The notes beneath the pieces are model-generated. The model was not told the DNA's origin. It saw only the letters and a program-made list of their open reading frames with translations, and ran no database searches. This document shows positions 26,112 through 34,895 of a stretch of 48,273 nt of DNA, piece by piece; the first letter of the stretch is position 1, and the number at the start of each line of letters is the position of its first letter. The position numbers were made by a program, and so were the translations under genes. This DNA is from an uncultured beta proteobacterium (GTDB taxonomy: Bacteria > Pseudomonadota > Gammaproteobacteria > Burkholderiales > Burkholderiaceae_C). The stretch lies in contig CAIMZI010000050.1 in the NCBI GenBank assembly GCA_903845935.1, positions 1 through 48,273 on the forward strand. The letters run 5' to 3'.

Positions 26112-26633
26112 ATGAACCACAGTCAGACAGCTGGCAAGCAGAGGGAGCGCGTGATGCGGGAAGACGACTTCCTGGTGTCCAAGACCGACCTCAAGGGCCG
26201 CATCACCTACGGCAATCGCATCTTTATCGAATTCTCCGGCTATAGCGAGGCCGAGCTGCTGGGCGCGCAGCACAACATCGTGCGCCACCCCGACATGCCG
26301 CGTGGCGTCTTCAAGTTTCTGTGGGACACGCTGCAAGCCAAGCAGGAGTGCTTTGCCTACGTCAAGAACCGATCCAAGGACGGCGGCTTTTATTGGGTGT
26401 TTGCCAATGTCACGCCCTCTTATGCTGCCGATGGCAAGGTGGATGGATATTTTTCGGTGCGCCGCAAGCCGCGTGCCTCGGCCATAGCCGCGGTCACGGG
26501 TCTGTACCGACAAATGCTGGAAGAAGAAAACCGGGTGGGTAGCAAGGACGCCTGTGGCGCATCGCTGGCACTTTTGAACAATGCGCTGGCCCAACAGGGA
26601 GTGAGCTATGAGTCCTTCATTCTTTCAATCTGA
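26112..26633 (+). CDS. Aer-like PAS sensor protein without a signalling domain (CetB-like)
   Basis: A 173-residue soluble protein with a single PAS domain of the Aer redox type. [19 protein letters not shown] opens the fold, then the FAD-pocket-like [20 protein letters not shown] and [18 protein letters not shown]. Aer uses the same PAS with bound FAD to report electron-transport status. Here the protein ends soon after the PAS, with a helical C-terminus, and the MCP signalling protein is encoded by the next gene. The two genes overlap by 26 bases in different frames, which implies coupled translation. The layout matches the split CetA/CetB energy-taxis receptor of Campylobacter. The start ATG at 26112 follows a GGAGGCGAGG-like site (26097-26106). 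Confidence 0.85.
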   Translation: MNHSQTAGKQRERVMREDDFLVSKTDLKGRITYGNRIFIEFSGYSEAELLGAQHNIVRHPDMPRGVFKFLWDTLQAKQECFAYVKNRSKDGGFYWVFANVTPSYAADGKVDGYFSVRRKPRASAIAAVTGLYRQMLEEENRVGSKDACGASLALLNNALAQQGVSYESFILSI

Positions 26634-28479
26634 AGCCGGGCGCTTTATCGCCGGGGCGCTGGTGCTGCTGGGCCTGGGGCTGGTGGCACAGGCACTGTGG
26701 TTGGGCGTGGCGCCACTGGCCCTGCTGTGTCTGCTGCCCGGCCTGCTGCTGCTGTTGTGGTGGGCCCGGCGCTTGCAGCAACAGAATGTGCTGCTGGAGC
26801 GGATCAGCCGGGTTGCCACCGAGGTGGCGCACGGCAAGTTTGAGCAGCGCCTGACTGGCATTGCCGAGGGCAGTGAACTCGGCGAGTTGTGCTGGAACAT
26901 GAACGACATGCTGGACCAGATTGAAGCCTGCTTTCGCGAACAGGCCACCGCACTGGGTCATGCCGCCAACGGGCATTACCGGCGCAAGGCCCAGACCACC
27001 GGGTTGCGTGGCGGCTTCCTGGAGTCGCAGCGCAGGACCAATGCCTCGCTCACCAGCATGGAAGACAAGGTCTTGCAGGAGCAAAAGACGGCCCGTGAAA
27101 AGCAGGTCGCTCAGGAGCGTGAGCAAACCGTGGCGAGCCAGAACCTGCGCATCAAGAGGGCACTCGACAGTCTGCCGGAAAGCGTCACCGTGTCCGATGC
27201 CGGTGGACTGCTGGTTCATGCCACACCGGCGGCGACCTTGCTGATGCAAAAACTGGGTGGGCCAGGCTTCCGGCTGGAAGCCTTGTTGGGCAAGCCGCTT
27301 AGCGCGCTGTTTCGCAGCCAGCAACAGGCCGCGCGTTTTGACGCAGCCATCGCTTCGACCGACGCGGTCGACCTGGACCTGGATGGACGCCATATCCGGC
27401 TGCTGGCCAAACCCATCAGTTCCGAGTCGGGCGAATCCATAGGCCGAGTCACCCACTGGCTGGACCGCACCGAAGAATTGGCCTCGGAACAGGAGCTGGC
27501 GCATATGGTCGGTGCAGCCGAGCAGGGAGACTTCAGCAAGCGCTTGTCCCTGCAGGGAAAGGCCGGCTTTTTTGCCTCGATGTCATCGGGCATGAATCAG
27601 TTGATGGACACCAGCGAGCAGGGCTTGCAGGACGTTGCCAAACTGCTGGCAGCATTCTCCGAGGGCGACCTGACGCAGCGCATCCAGCGCCAATATTCCG
27701 GTCTGTTCGGTCAGGTCGTTGGCAATGCCAATGCCACCGCCGACAGCCTGGCGCGGGTGCTGGGCGAAGTGCGCGCCGCCACCGAGGCGCTGACCGGCGC
27801 AGCCAACCAGGTCAGTGCCACCGCCACCTCGCTGTCGCAGGCTGCCAGCGAGCAGGCTGCCAGCGTCGACCAGACCTCGGAATCGGTCGATGCCATGTCT
27901 TCCTCGATCGCCCATAACAGCGACAACGCCCGCGTGACTGACGGCATGGCCACCAAGGCCAGCCGCGAGGCCACCGAGGGCGGCGAGGCCGTGGCCCAGA
28001 CCGTGGTGGCCATGAAGCAGATTGCGGCCAAGATCGGCATCGTTGACGACATTGCGTACCAGACCAACTTGCTGGCGCTCAACGCGGCCATCGAGGCCGC
28101 ACGGGCGGGTGAGCACGGCAAGGGCTTTGCCGTGGTGGCCGCCGAGGTGCGCAAGCTGGCCGAACGCAGCCAGTTGGCGGCCCGGGAGATTGGCGAACTG
28201 GCCGGCAGCAGCGTGGCCACTGCCGAGCGCGCCGGCACATTGCTCGATGAAATTGTGCCCAGCATTCGCAAGACCAGTGAGCTGGTGCAGGAGATTGCAG
28301 CGGCCAGCCAGGAGCAAAGCGGCTCGGTGGAGTCGATCAGCGGCGCCATGGGCCAGCTCAGCAAGGCCACCCAGCAGAACGCCTCCGCTTCCGAACAGTT
28401 GGCTGCTACCAGCGAGGAGCTGTCGGCCCAGGCCGAGCAGCTGCAGCAGTCGGTAGACTTTTTCCGCATTGGGGATTAG
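26608..28479 (+). CDS. Methyl-accepting chemotaxis protein, partner of the PAS protein (CetA-like)
   Basis: A 623-residue receptor. Two closely spaced hydrophobic segments (about residues 12-34 and 36-52) suggest a hairpin anchor with almost no periplasmic loop. HAMP-like helices cover about 55-110 ([17 protein letters not shown]). A degenerate PAS-like region lies near 180-300 and a second HAMP-like segment near 310-370. The signalling domain has the hairpin tip [20 protein letters not shown] followed by [20 protein letters not shown]. Lack of a periplasmic ligand domain and overlap with the Aer-type PAS gene suggest the PAS protein supplies the input. The sequence ends in [10 protein letters not shown] with no CheR-docking pentapeptide. 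A dispersed repeat begins right after the stop. Confidence 0.9.
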   Translation: MSPSFFQSEAGRFIAGALVLLGLGLVAQALWLGVAPLALLCLLPGLLLLLWWARRLQQQNVLLERISRVATEVAHGKFEQRLTGIAEGSELGELCWNMNDMLDQIEACFREQATALGHAANGHYRRKAQTTGLRGGFLESQRRTNASLTSMEDKVLQEQKTAREKQVAQEREQTVASQNLRIKRALDSLPESVTVSDAGGLLVHATPAATLLMQKLGGPGFRLEALLGKPLSALFRSQQQAARFDAAIASTDAVDLDLDGRHIRLLAKPISSESGESIGRVTHWLDRTEELASEQELAHMVGAAEQGDFSKRLSLQGKAGFFASMSSGMNQLMDTSEQGLQDVAKLLAAFSEGDLTQRIQRQYSGLFGQVVGNANATADSLARVLGEVRAATEALTGAANQVSATATSLSQAASEQAASVDQTSESVDAMSSSIAHNSDNARVTDGMATKASREATEGGEAVAQTVVAMKQIAAKIGIVDDIAYQTNLLALNAAIEAARAGEHGKGFAVVAAEVRKLAERSQLAAREIGELAGSSVATAERAGTLLDEIVPSIRKTSELVQEIAAASQEQSGSVESISGAMGQLSKATQQNASASEQLAATSEELSAQAEQLQQSVDFFRIGD

Positions 28480-28480
28480 G

Positions 28481-28541
28481 CCCCCACGCTTCTCACTGCG
28501 TGTAGTGCGCTGCCCCCCAAGGGGGAGCGTTTCCCCTTGGG
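28481..28541. repeat. Dispersed Burkholderiales-type repeat with a perfect 9-bp hairpin
   Basis: The element starts one base after the MCP stop with CCCCCACGCTTCTCACTGCG. It contains CCCAAGGGG (28516-28524) and its exact reverse complement CCCCTTGGG (28533-28541), separated by eight bases. Elements of this kind lie between genes in many Comamonadaceae. The hairpin could stop transcription or protect the mRNA end, but no U-tract follows, so it is not a standard terminator. Related half-copies are embedded in pyrR and hisC. The rest of the 99-base gap up to the next gene contains no other feature. Confidence 0.75.
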
Positions 28542-28578
28542 ACGGTCCGGCGGGGAAACCTAGGCGCACAATCGGTAC

Positions 28579-29421
28579 ATGAGACCACCCCCCAGATTGC
28601 AATCCCTTGTTGACGAAGGCCTGATCGACAGCGTGGTGCGCCAGCTGATGAGCGGCAAGGAAGCCATGGTCTATGTGGTGCGCTGCGGCGATGAGACGCG
28701 CTGCGCCAAGATCTACAAGGAGGCCACGCAGCGCAGCTTTCGCCAGGCCGTGGACTACACCGAGAACCGCAAGGTCAAGAATTCCCGCTCGGCCCGCGCC
28801 ATGGCCAAGGGCAGCAAGTTCGGCCGCCAGGAGCAGGAGGCGGCCTGGCAAAGTGCCGAGGTGGATGCGCTGTACCGACTCGCCGGTGCCGGTGTGCGGG
28901 TGCCGCAACCCTTTAACTTTCATGACGGCGTGCTGCTGATGGAGCTGGTGGTGGATGCCGACGGCGACGCGGCACCGCGCCTGAACGACGTGAACTTTAG
29001 CGAGGCCCAGGCCTTGGCGCACCACGCCACGCTGATTGCCGAGGTGGTGCGCATGCTCTGTGCCGGTGTCATTCACGGCGATCTGTCCGAGTTCAACATC
29101 TTGCTGGCGGCAGACGGTCCGGTCATCATCGATCTGCCGCAAGCGGTGGACGCCGCCGGCAACAACCACGCCCAGCGCATGCTGCTGCGCGACGTCGCCA
29201 ACCTGGCCGACTTCTTTGGCAAGTTTGCCCCGGCCCTGCTGCGCACCGACTTTGGCCCGGAAATCTGGGGCCTGTATGTGGCCGGACTGCTGTCCAACGA
29301 GATGGTGCTGACGGGTCGCTTTGTCCGCAGCAAGGCAGCGGTGGATGTGGGCGGTCTGATGCGCGAGATTGACGACGCGCAGTCCGAAGAGGCGGCCCGG
29401 CGCCTGCGCATGGCGGTCTGA
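28579..29421 (+). CDS. RIO1-family serine protein kinase
   Basis: A 280-residue soluble kinase of the atypical RIO type. The nucleotide-binding loop is LMSGKEAMVYVVRCGDETRC, with the ATP lysine in CAKIYKEAT. The region between carries the RIO insert (SARAMAKGSKFGRQEQEAAW). The catalytic loop is VIHGDLSEFNILL (aspartate near residue 169) and the metal-binding loop VIIDLPQAVD. Bacterial RIO1 homologues exist in many proteobacteria; substrates are mostly unknown. ATG at 28579 is the first codon of the fold. The gene stands alone between the repeat element and the sensor-CheW gene, so its context says little about its target. Confidence 0.88.
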   Translation: MRPPPRLQSLVDEGLIDSVVRQLMSGKEAMVYVVRCGDETRCAKIYKEATQRSFRQAVDYTENRKVKNSRSARAMAKGSKFGRQEQEAAWQSAEVDALYRLAGAGVRVPQPFNFHDGVLLMELVVDADGDAAPRLNDVNFSEAQALAHHATLIAEVVRMLCAGVIHGDLSEFNILLAADGPVIIDLPQAVDAAGNNHAQRMLLRDVANLADFFGKFAPALLRTDFGPEIWGLYVAGLLSNEMVLTGRFVRSKAAVDVGGLMREIDDAQSEEAARRLRMAV

Positions 29422-29493
29422 CGCGCGTGCATGCTGCGCCAATCTGGTGCGTTTATTGCTTGTGTAGGCCATCTAACTACAACAAAGTCTAGG

Positions 29494-31935
29494 ATGAACA
29501 CCGCCACAGAAATCGTTGCGCCGCGCATGCACGCCCTGCAAAAGCTGGAAAAGTCGCTCAAGCGGCTGGACCTCAGCTGGAAAGTGATTGAGACCACGGC
29601 GCGCGTGGTCAGTCCGCCGGAGTCGGTGGGCTTTATTGCCACGCTGGAGCACACCCGCTCCGCCTTCGGTCAATTGGCCGCCGAAATGGTGGAGCAGATT
29701 GCCCAAACGCATTGGGCCAACTGCCAGCACGACCTGGCCTCGCGGGCCCAGGTGGCGATCGACATTCTGGTGCGCAATCTGTTTGAACGCACCGCCGACG
29801 TCGGTTTTATTGCCACCGATGCGCCGTTGGTGGGCTTTGTTCTGGCACCGGAACAGCGCTCGCGCGATCGCTTGCAGGCGCGTCTCACCGAGTACCGCAA
29901 CAAGTACACCGTCTACGACGACATTCTGGTGCTGGATGCTTCGGCGCAGATTCTGTTGTCGCTGAAGGCTCGCAACGACCAAGCCACCGAGGCCCCAGTC
30001 TGGTGGGGTCAGGCCCTGGCACAGAGTGGCTACGTGGAGGCATATGGCCAAAGCGGCTTATTCAAGGCTGCGGGCCCTGTGCTGCTGTATGCCCACCGCA
30101 TCGTCTCGCCCGAGGGTTCGGTGTGTGGTGCGGTGGTGCTCAAATTCGACCTGCAGTCAGAACTGCGGTCCATCTTCAAGGCCCTGCAGGCGGCGAACAC
30201 CGGTCTGCTTCTGCTCGATGGCAAGTCCCGCGTGGTGGTCTGCAGCGATGCCACGTTTTCAGACCGGGAGTGCGTGGAGCTGCCGCCTGTCGCGCAGTCC
30301 AAGGGCCTGCTGCGGCACCGCGGGGCGGACTATCTGTTTGCGCATTGCCACACGCGCGGCTACCAGGGCTATGGCGGGCCGGGTTGGACCGCATTGGCCC
30401 TGGTCCGGCTGGATCAAGCCTTTGATGCCGACCCAGATGTCAGCGTGACGGACGCTACGGGCGTAATCGAGATCGAACTGAACAACGCCGAACTGCAGCA
30501 GATCATTGCGCGGGCGAGGGCTATCGAGCAAGACCTGAACCGCGTAATCTGGAACGGCAAGCTCAACGAGTCAAGCAACACGGCGAGCGCGGCGCTGGGG
30601 CCGGTGTTTGCCGAAATCGGGCGCACCAGCCAACAAACCATAGCGGCCTTTGACGGCGCCATTCTGGAATTGAAGCATCTGCTGTTGCAGGGGCGGCGCG
30701 CCGAGCTGGCAGCGCACGCCGCGCTGGCCGTTGACATCATGGACCGCAACCTCTACGAGCGCGCCAATGACTGCCGCTGGTGGGCGCTGTCGGAAGAGTT
30801 TGCCTCCCTATTGCAGACGCTGGAGGCGGGGTCGTCGGAGCCGTCGGTGCAGCGCGCCAGCGAGATCCTGGCCCAGCTCAACAGCCTGTACACCGTGTAC
30901 CGGCGCGTCGCCCTGTTTGACCGCCAGGGCCGCATTCTTGCGGTGTCCAGGGATCCGCAAAGTCTGGCCGCCAACAGCGCGATTCCGGCGGAGCTGCTGC
31001 AGAACACCCTGGCGCTCAAGGGAACCCAGGCCTATGCCGTGTCTGCCATGCAGCCACACGCGCTGGCCGATGGCGAGGCCACCTACCTGTATTGCGCGCC
31101 GATTCGCCAACCCGTTACCGAGCGACCCCTGGGCGGCATTGCACTGGCCTTCAACTGCCGCGATGAATTGCGCGCCATGCTGCAGGACTCCCTGCCGTTG
31201 GGTGCCGCTGCGTGGGGCTTTTTTGTCGACCGCGAGGGCCGGGTGCTGGCCAGTACCCATGCCGATGTTTCCGTGGGCGAGCTGCCTGACTTTGCCAGCG
31301 CGCTGCAGACCGGGGTGGCCGACGCCGCCTGCCAGTGGCAGGGACGCAGCTATTTGTTGGGCCTGGCGCAGAGCCAGGGTTACCGCGAATTCAAGACCTC
31401 GGACGGCTACCGGGATGAGGTGCGCTCGGTGTTACTGGCGGCGGTCGATCCGGCCCCGCAGCGCCACACCAGCCCGATCCTGCCACAGGCGAGCCCAGGT
31501 GCTGGCAGTGCGCACTTCGGCGTGGTGCAATGCGGCGCGATGCTGTTTGCCTTGGCCAGCAAGCATGTGATTGAGGCGGTGTCGGCAGCCACGCTGGGCG
31601 CGCCGGTGGCTGCTTCCGACACGGTAGGCCTGCTCAAGGTGATGCTGGACGGCGAGTTGGTTGTGCTGCCGGTGTACGACGGCTGTCGGCTGAGCGGCCA
31701 GGCGCCCATGTCCGACCCGGCCGCTGCAGTCGCCATCGTGGTGCACGGTGCGGACCGCAAGCTGGTGCTGTTGGTGGACCGACTGGTGGATGTGATTGTG
31801 TGCGACAGCCTGGCGCCGCCGCCGGGTGGCATGAATCCCGATGTGCCCTGGATCAGCGGCTACCTGCACGACGGGCTGGCCCATACCCAGCCGGTGTTTG
31901 CGTTGGATCCCGGCAGTCTGCGACTGACACCTTAG
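29494..31935 (+). CDS. Soluble tandem sensor-CheW protein (two duplicated cache-like modules plus CheW)
   Basis: An 813-residue protein with no signal peptide or membrane segment, so cytoplasmic. It consists of two similar halves of about 300 residues each. They share a signature near residue 90 (DILVRNLFERTADVGFIA) and again near residue 414 (DIMDRNLYERANDCRWWALS). Each signature is followed by YTVYDDILVLD / YTVYRRVALFD strands and a PAS/cache-like sheet. The last 130 residues form a CheW-like domain (HFGVVQCGAMLFALASKHVI, LPVYDGCRLSG, KLVLLVDRLVDVIV). No MCP signalling hairpin is present. It would bind a small molecule and dock to CheA/MCP arrays through CheW. The start at ATG 29494 is chosen over 29431 because the upstream codons lack family-like sequence; AGG directly precedes it. 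Confidence 0.8.
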   Translation: MNTATEIVAPRMHALQKLEKSLKRLDLSWKVIETTARVVSPPESVGFIATLEHTRSAFGQLAAEMVEQIAQTHWANCQHDLASRAQVAIDILVRNLFERTADVGFIATDAPLVGFVLAPEQRSRDRLQARLTEYRNKYTVYDDILVLDASAQILLSLKARNDQATEAPVWWGQALAQSGYVEAYGQSGLFKAAGPVLLYAHRIVSPEGSVCGAVVLKFDLQSELRSIFKALQAANTGLLLLDGKSRVVVCSDATFSDRECVELPPVAQSKGLLRHRGADYLFAHCHTRGYQGYGGPGWTALALVRLDQAFDADPDVSVTDATGVIEIELNNAELQQIIARARAIEQDLNRVIWNGKLNESSNTASAALGPVFAEIGRTSQQTIAAFDGAILELKHLLLQGRRAELAAHAALAVDIMDRNLYERANDCRWWALSEEFASLLQTLEAGSSEPSVQRASEILAQLNSLYTVYRRVALFDRQGRILAVSRDPQSLAANSAIPAELLQNTLALKGTQAYAVSAMQPHALADGEATYLYCAPIRQPVTERPLGGIALAFNCRDELRAMLQDSLPLGAAAWGFFVDREGRVLASTHADVSVGELPDFASALQTGVADAACQWQGRSYLLGLAQSQGYREFKTSDGYRDEVRSVLLAAVDPAPQRHTSPILPQASPGAGSAHFGVVQCGAMLFALASKHVIEAVSAATLGAPVAASDTVGLLKVMLDGELVVLPVYDGCRLSGQAPMSDPAAAVAIVVHGADRKLVLLVDRLVDVIVCDSLAPPPGGMNPDVPWISGYLHDGLAHTQPVFALDPGSLRLTP

Positions 31936-31994
31936 CCTGCCTGGGCTTTGCCGCGCTGCAATAATCTACGCCCCACCACAATAAATATAAACCC

Positions 31995-33176
31995 ATGAAC
32001 CGAAATCTCTGGCTGCTGGCCCTGGCGCAAGGCCTTTACCTCACCAACAATGTCACCTTGATTGCCATCAACGGGCTGGTGGGCCTGAGCCTGGCGCCCG
32101 TGGCCTGGATGGCTACTCTGCCGGTGGTGGGTTATGTGGTGGGCAGTGCGCTGTGCACCGGCCTGGTGGCGCGCTCGCAGGCGCGCTTTGGGCGCAAGGT
32201 CTCGTTTCAGCTGGGCCTGTTGGTGGCCCTGCTGGCGGCCGCCCTGGGCGCTTGGGCGGTGCTGGACAAGTCCTTCTGGCTGCTGGTGACGGCCACCGTG
32301 GTGGCTGGTTATTACAACGCGAATGCCCAGCTCTACCGCTTTGCCGCGGTCGAACTGTGCGCCGCCAGCTTCCGCGAGAAGGCGGTGTCGCTGGTCATGG
32401 CCGGTGGCTTGATGGGTGCCGTCATAGGCCCGAACCTGGCCCTGCGCACGCGCAAGCTGCTGGACATCGACTTTGCCGGTGCCTATGTGGCGCTGGCGCT
32501 GGTGGCCTTGGTGTCGCTGGCCATCATCTCGCTGATCCGCTTTGCGCCGCTGCCGCCGCGTAATGCCGCCGCAGCCAAGGGACGGCCCCTGGGCGCGCTG
32601 TTGCGCCAGCCGGTGTTCTTTATTGCACTGCTCTCGGCCGCGCTGAGCTATGGCGTGATGAACCTGCTGATGGCGGCCACGCCCCTGGCCATGCAGACCT
32701 GCGGCCTGCCATTCAGCAGCACGGCCTGGGTGCTGGAGTGGCATGTGATTGGCATGTTTGCGCCGGGCTTTTTTACCGGCAGCCTGATCCAGCGCTTTGG
32801 CGCCCTGCCGGTGATGGGCGTGGGCGTACTGCTGAATCTGGCCTGCATTGCCGTGGCCCTCACCGGTCAGTCGCCGGACCAATTTCTGTTGGCGCTGTGC
32901 ATGCTGGGCGTGGGTTGGAACTTTCTGTTCACCGGTAGCACCACGCTGTCCATGCGGGGCTATTTGCCGGAAGAAAAAGACCGCGCCCAGGCCATCATCA
33001 ATTTCTGTGTCTTTGCCACCACGGCCGTCACCTCGTTTGCCTCCGGTGCCCTGGTCACCACCCAGGGCTGGAACTGGCTGAACATCGGCTCGCTGATACC
33101 GGTGCTGCTGCTGGGCGCCGGTCTGATCTGGCTGTATCTGCAGCAGACCGCGCTGAGCAAAACGCTGGCGCGCTGA
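31995..33176 (+). CDS. Major facilitator superfamily transporter
   Basis: A 393-residue inner-membrane protein with about 12 hydrophobic helices in two six-helix halves. The loop between helices 2 and 3 reads ARSQARFGRKVSF, the MFS motif A region (a G-x-x-x-x-R-x-G-R type turn). A second related loop, GSLIQRFGALPV, occurs in the C-terminal half, as expected for the duplicated fold. The substrate cannot be predicted. The stop overlaps the ATG of the thioredoxin-like gene (TGATG), so the two are cotranslated. The 59-base gap before it has an AT-rich stretch (AATAAATATAAA) that could hold the -10 box. Confidence 0.88.
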   Translation: MNRNLWLLALAQGLYLTNNVTLIAINGLVGLSLAPVAWMATLPVVGYVVGSALCTGLVARSQARFGRKVSFQLGLLVALLAAALGAWAVLDKSFWLLVTATVVAGYYNANAQLYRFAAVELCAASFREKAVSLVMAGGLMGAVIGPNLALRTRKLLDIDFAGAYVALALVALVSLAIISLIRFAPLPPRNAAAAKGRPLGALLRQPVFFIALLSAALSYGVMNLLMAATPLAMQTCGLPFSSTAWVLEWHVIGMFAPGFFTGSLIQRFGALPVMGVGVLLNLACIAVALTGQSPDQFLLALCMLGVGWNFLFTGSTTLSMRGYLPEEKDRAQAIINFCVFATTAVTSFASGALVTTQGWNWLNIGSLIPVLLLGAGLIWLYLQQTALSKTLAR

Positions 33177-33751
33177 TGCGTCCCCTGGTCAGCGCTGCGA
33201 ACCGCCGCCAGCTTTTTCGCTATCTGGGCGCCGCCGCGCTGGCCGCACCCGTAGCCAGTGCGGCGGCGCAGAACGCGGGAATGGTTGCATCGGTGTCATC
33301 GGTTGCCAAGGGCGCACGCTGGCTGCCCTGGCCGGCAGCTCGCGTCACACCCAGTTTGGAACTGCCCGATCTGGAGGACCAGCCCTGGAGTCTGGCCGAC
33401 GAGCGGGGCAGGCCGGTGCTGCTGAATTTTTGGGCCAGCTGGTGCGAGCCCTGCCGCGCAGAAATGAAGTCTTTCGAGTTGCTGGAAAGCGACCTGCGTG
33501 CGCTGCGGCTCAAGGTGCTGGCCATCAACTTCAAGGAGGGGCGCGAGCCGGTGCGGCGCTTTCGCGATGAGCAGGCGCTTTCGCTGGCGATGCTGCGCGA
33601 TTCCTATGGCGAAGCAGCCCGCGCCTGGGGCGTGCACAGTTTTCCGACTACATTTGTGGTCAACTCCGCGGGCCGCGCCGTACTCCGTATCGAGGGCGAG
33701 CTGGACTGGGGCAGCCCAGCCACGCAGAAAAAGCTGGAAGGCTTTCTGTAG
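33176..33751 (+). CDS. TlpA-like exported thioredoxin
   Basis: A 191-residue periplasmic thiol-disulfide protein. The N-terminus has NRRQLFRYLGAAALAAPVAS, an arginine pair before a hydrophobic core, so Tat or Sec export is likely. The thioredoxin fold starts with LELPDLEDQPWSLADERGRP. It has the redox motif WCEPC near residue 89 in LLNFWASWCEPCRAEM and the cis-proline in GVHSFPTTFVVN. The CxxC dipeptide EP is common in TlpA/ResA proteins. It lies directly after the MFS gene and 37 bases before a Tat-exported transglutaminase-like protein. The substrate is unknown. Confidence 0.88.
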   Translation: MRPLVSAANRRQLFRYLGAAALAAPVASAAAQNAGMVASVSSVAKGARWLPWPAARVTPSLELPDLEDQPWSLADERGRPVLLNFWASWCEPCRAEMKSFELLESDLRALRLKVLAINFKEGREPVRRFRDEQALSLAMLRDSYGEAARAWGVHSFPTTFVVNSAGRAVLRIEGELDWGSPATQKKLEGFL

Positions 33752-33788
33752 TCCTGTGCATTTTTATCCTTATCCATCACAAACCGAC

Positions 33789-34895
33789 ATGACCTATTCA
33801 CGCCGCCACATTCTGCAAGCCGCGGGCGCTGCCCTTGCCGCCACCGCATTGTCCAACCACGCCTTTGCCGCCGAGCGCCACTTTGAGCCCCAGGTGCAGG
33901 GCTGGCGCACGTTTGAGCTCACCACCACCGTCAAGGTGGCCGAAGCGAAGGGCATCACGCGCCTGTGGCTGCCGGTGCCAGATCTGAACACCGATTTTCA
34001 GGTCAGCTTGGGCAACAGCTGGACCGGCAATGCTACCGCTGCCCACCTGGTGTCTGACGCGGCCCAGGGTGGGCGCATGCTGTACGTTGAATTTGCCGAT
34101 TCGGTGGCAGCGCCCACGCTGGCGCTGACCAGCACGGTGCAGACCCGCAACCGCGCCGTCGACTGGTCCAAAAAACAGCCGGTGCACGAAGACCCGGCGC
34201 TGCTAAAGTTCAATCTGCAAGCCTCAGAGCTGCTGCCCCTGGACGGCATCGTGCTCGACACAGCCAAGAAGGCAACCTATGGCGCCCAAAGCGATGTGGA
34301 AAAAGTGCGCGCCATCTACCAATGGGTGGTGGACAGTGCCTATCGCGAACCGAGCACACGTGGTTGTGGTGTGGGCGATATCAAAGCCTTGCTGGAGAGC
34401 GGTAATCTGGGCGGCAAGTGCGCCGACTTGAACGCGCTGTTTGTCGGCCTGTGCCGTTCGGTCGGAGTTCCAGCGCGGGACATCTACGGCATCCGCGTCG
34501 CGCCCTCGGCCTTTGGCTACAAGGAGCTGGGCGGCAACTCGGCCAGCCTGAAGGGTGCCCAGCATTGCCGCGCCGAGGTGTTCCTCAAAGCTTACGGCTG
34601 GGTGGCGATGGATCCGGCCGATGTACTCAAGGTGATGCGCCAGGAAACGCCGGACTGGATCAAGGACAAGACCAACCCGGTGGCAGCACCTGTCAACAAG
34701 GCCTTGTTCGGCAGTTGGGAAGGCAACTGGGTGGGCTGGAATACGGCGCACGACCTGAAGCTGCCGAATTATTCACGTCCAGGCACGCTGCCCTTCCTGA
34801 TGTATCCGCAAGGCGAAAATGCCAGCGGCCGCTTTGACGAACTGGCGCCCGACAGTTTCCGCTACACCATTGCGGCCAAGGAAATTACTGCCTGA
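33789..34895 (+). CDS. Tat-exported transglutaminase-like protein
   Basis: A 368-residue protein with a twin-arginine leader, MTYSRRHILQAAGAALAATA, cleaved after AFA near residue 27. The mature part has an immunoglobulin-like N-domain (VKVAEAKGITRLWLPVPDLN) and a transglutaminase core. The catalytic cysteine is in GGKCADLNALFVGLCRSVGV, the histidine in AQHCRAEVFLKAYGW and the aspartate in VAMDPADV. Such proteins are predicted to be cysteine proteases or amidases; no substrate is known. The start at ATG 33789 gives the complete Tat motif. It probably shares a transcript with the preceding thioredoxin. Its 3' end overlaps the decayed HupE frame on the other strand. Confidence 0.88.
   Translation: MTYSRRHILQAAGAALAATALSNHAFAAERHFEPQVQGWRTFELTTTVKVAEAKGITRLWLPVPDLNTDFQVSLGNSWTGNATAAHLVSDAAQGGRMLYVEFADSVAAPTLALTSTVQTRNRAVDWSKKQPVHEDPALLKFNLQASELLPLDGIVLDTAKKATYGAQSDVEKVRAIYQWVVDSAYREPSTRGCGVGDIKALLESGNLGGKCADLNALFVGLCRSVGVPARDIYGIRVAPSAFGYKELGGNSASLKGAQHCRAEVFLKAYGWVAMDPADVLKVMRQETPDWIKDKTNPVAAPVNKALFGSWEGNWVGWNTAHDLKLPNYSRPGTLPFLMYPQGENASGRFDELAPDSFRYTIAAKEITA

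Noticed and set aside
28516..28541. Rho-independent terminator after the MCP gene
   Set aside because: The hairpin is strong but is followed by GACGGTCCGG rather than a T-run, so it is listed as part of a repeat element.
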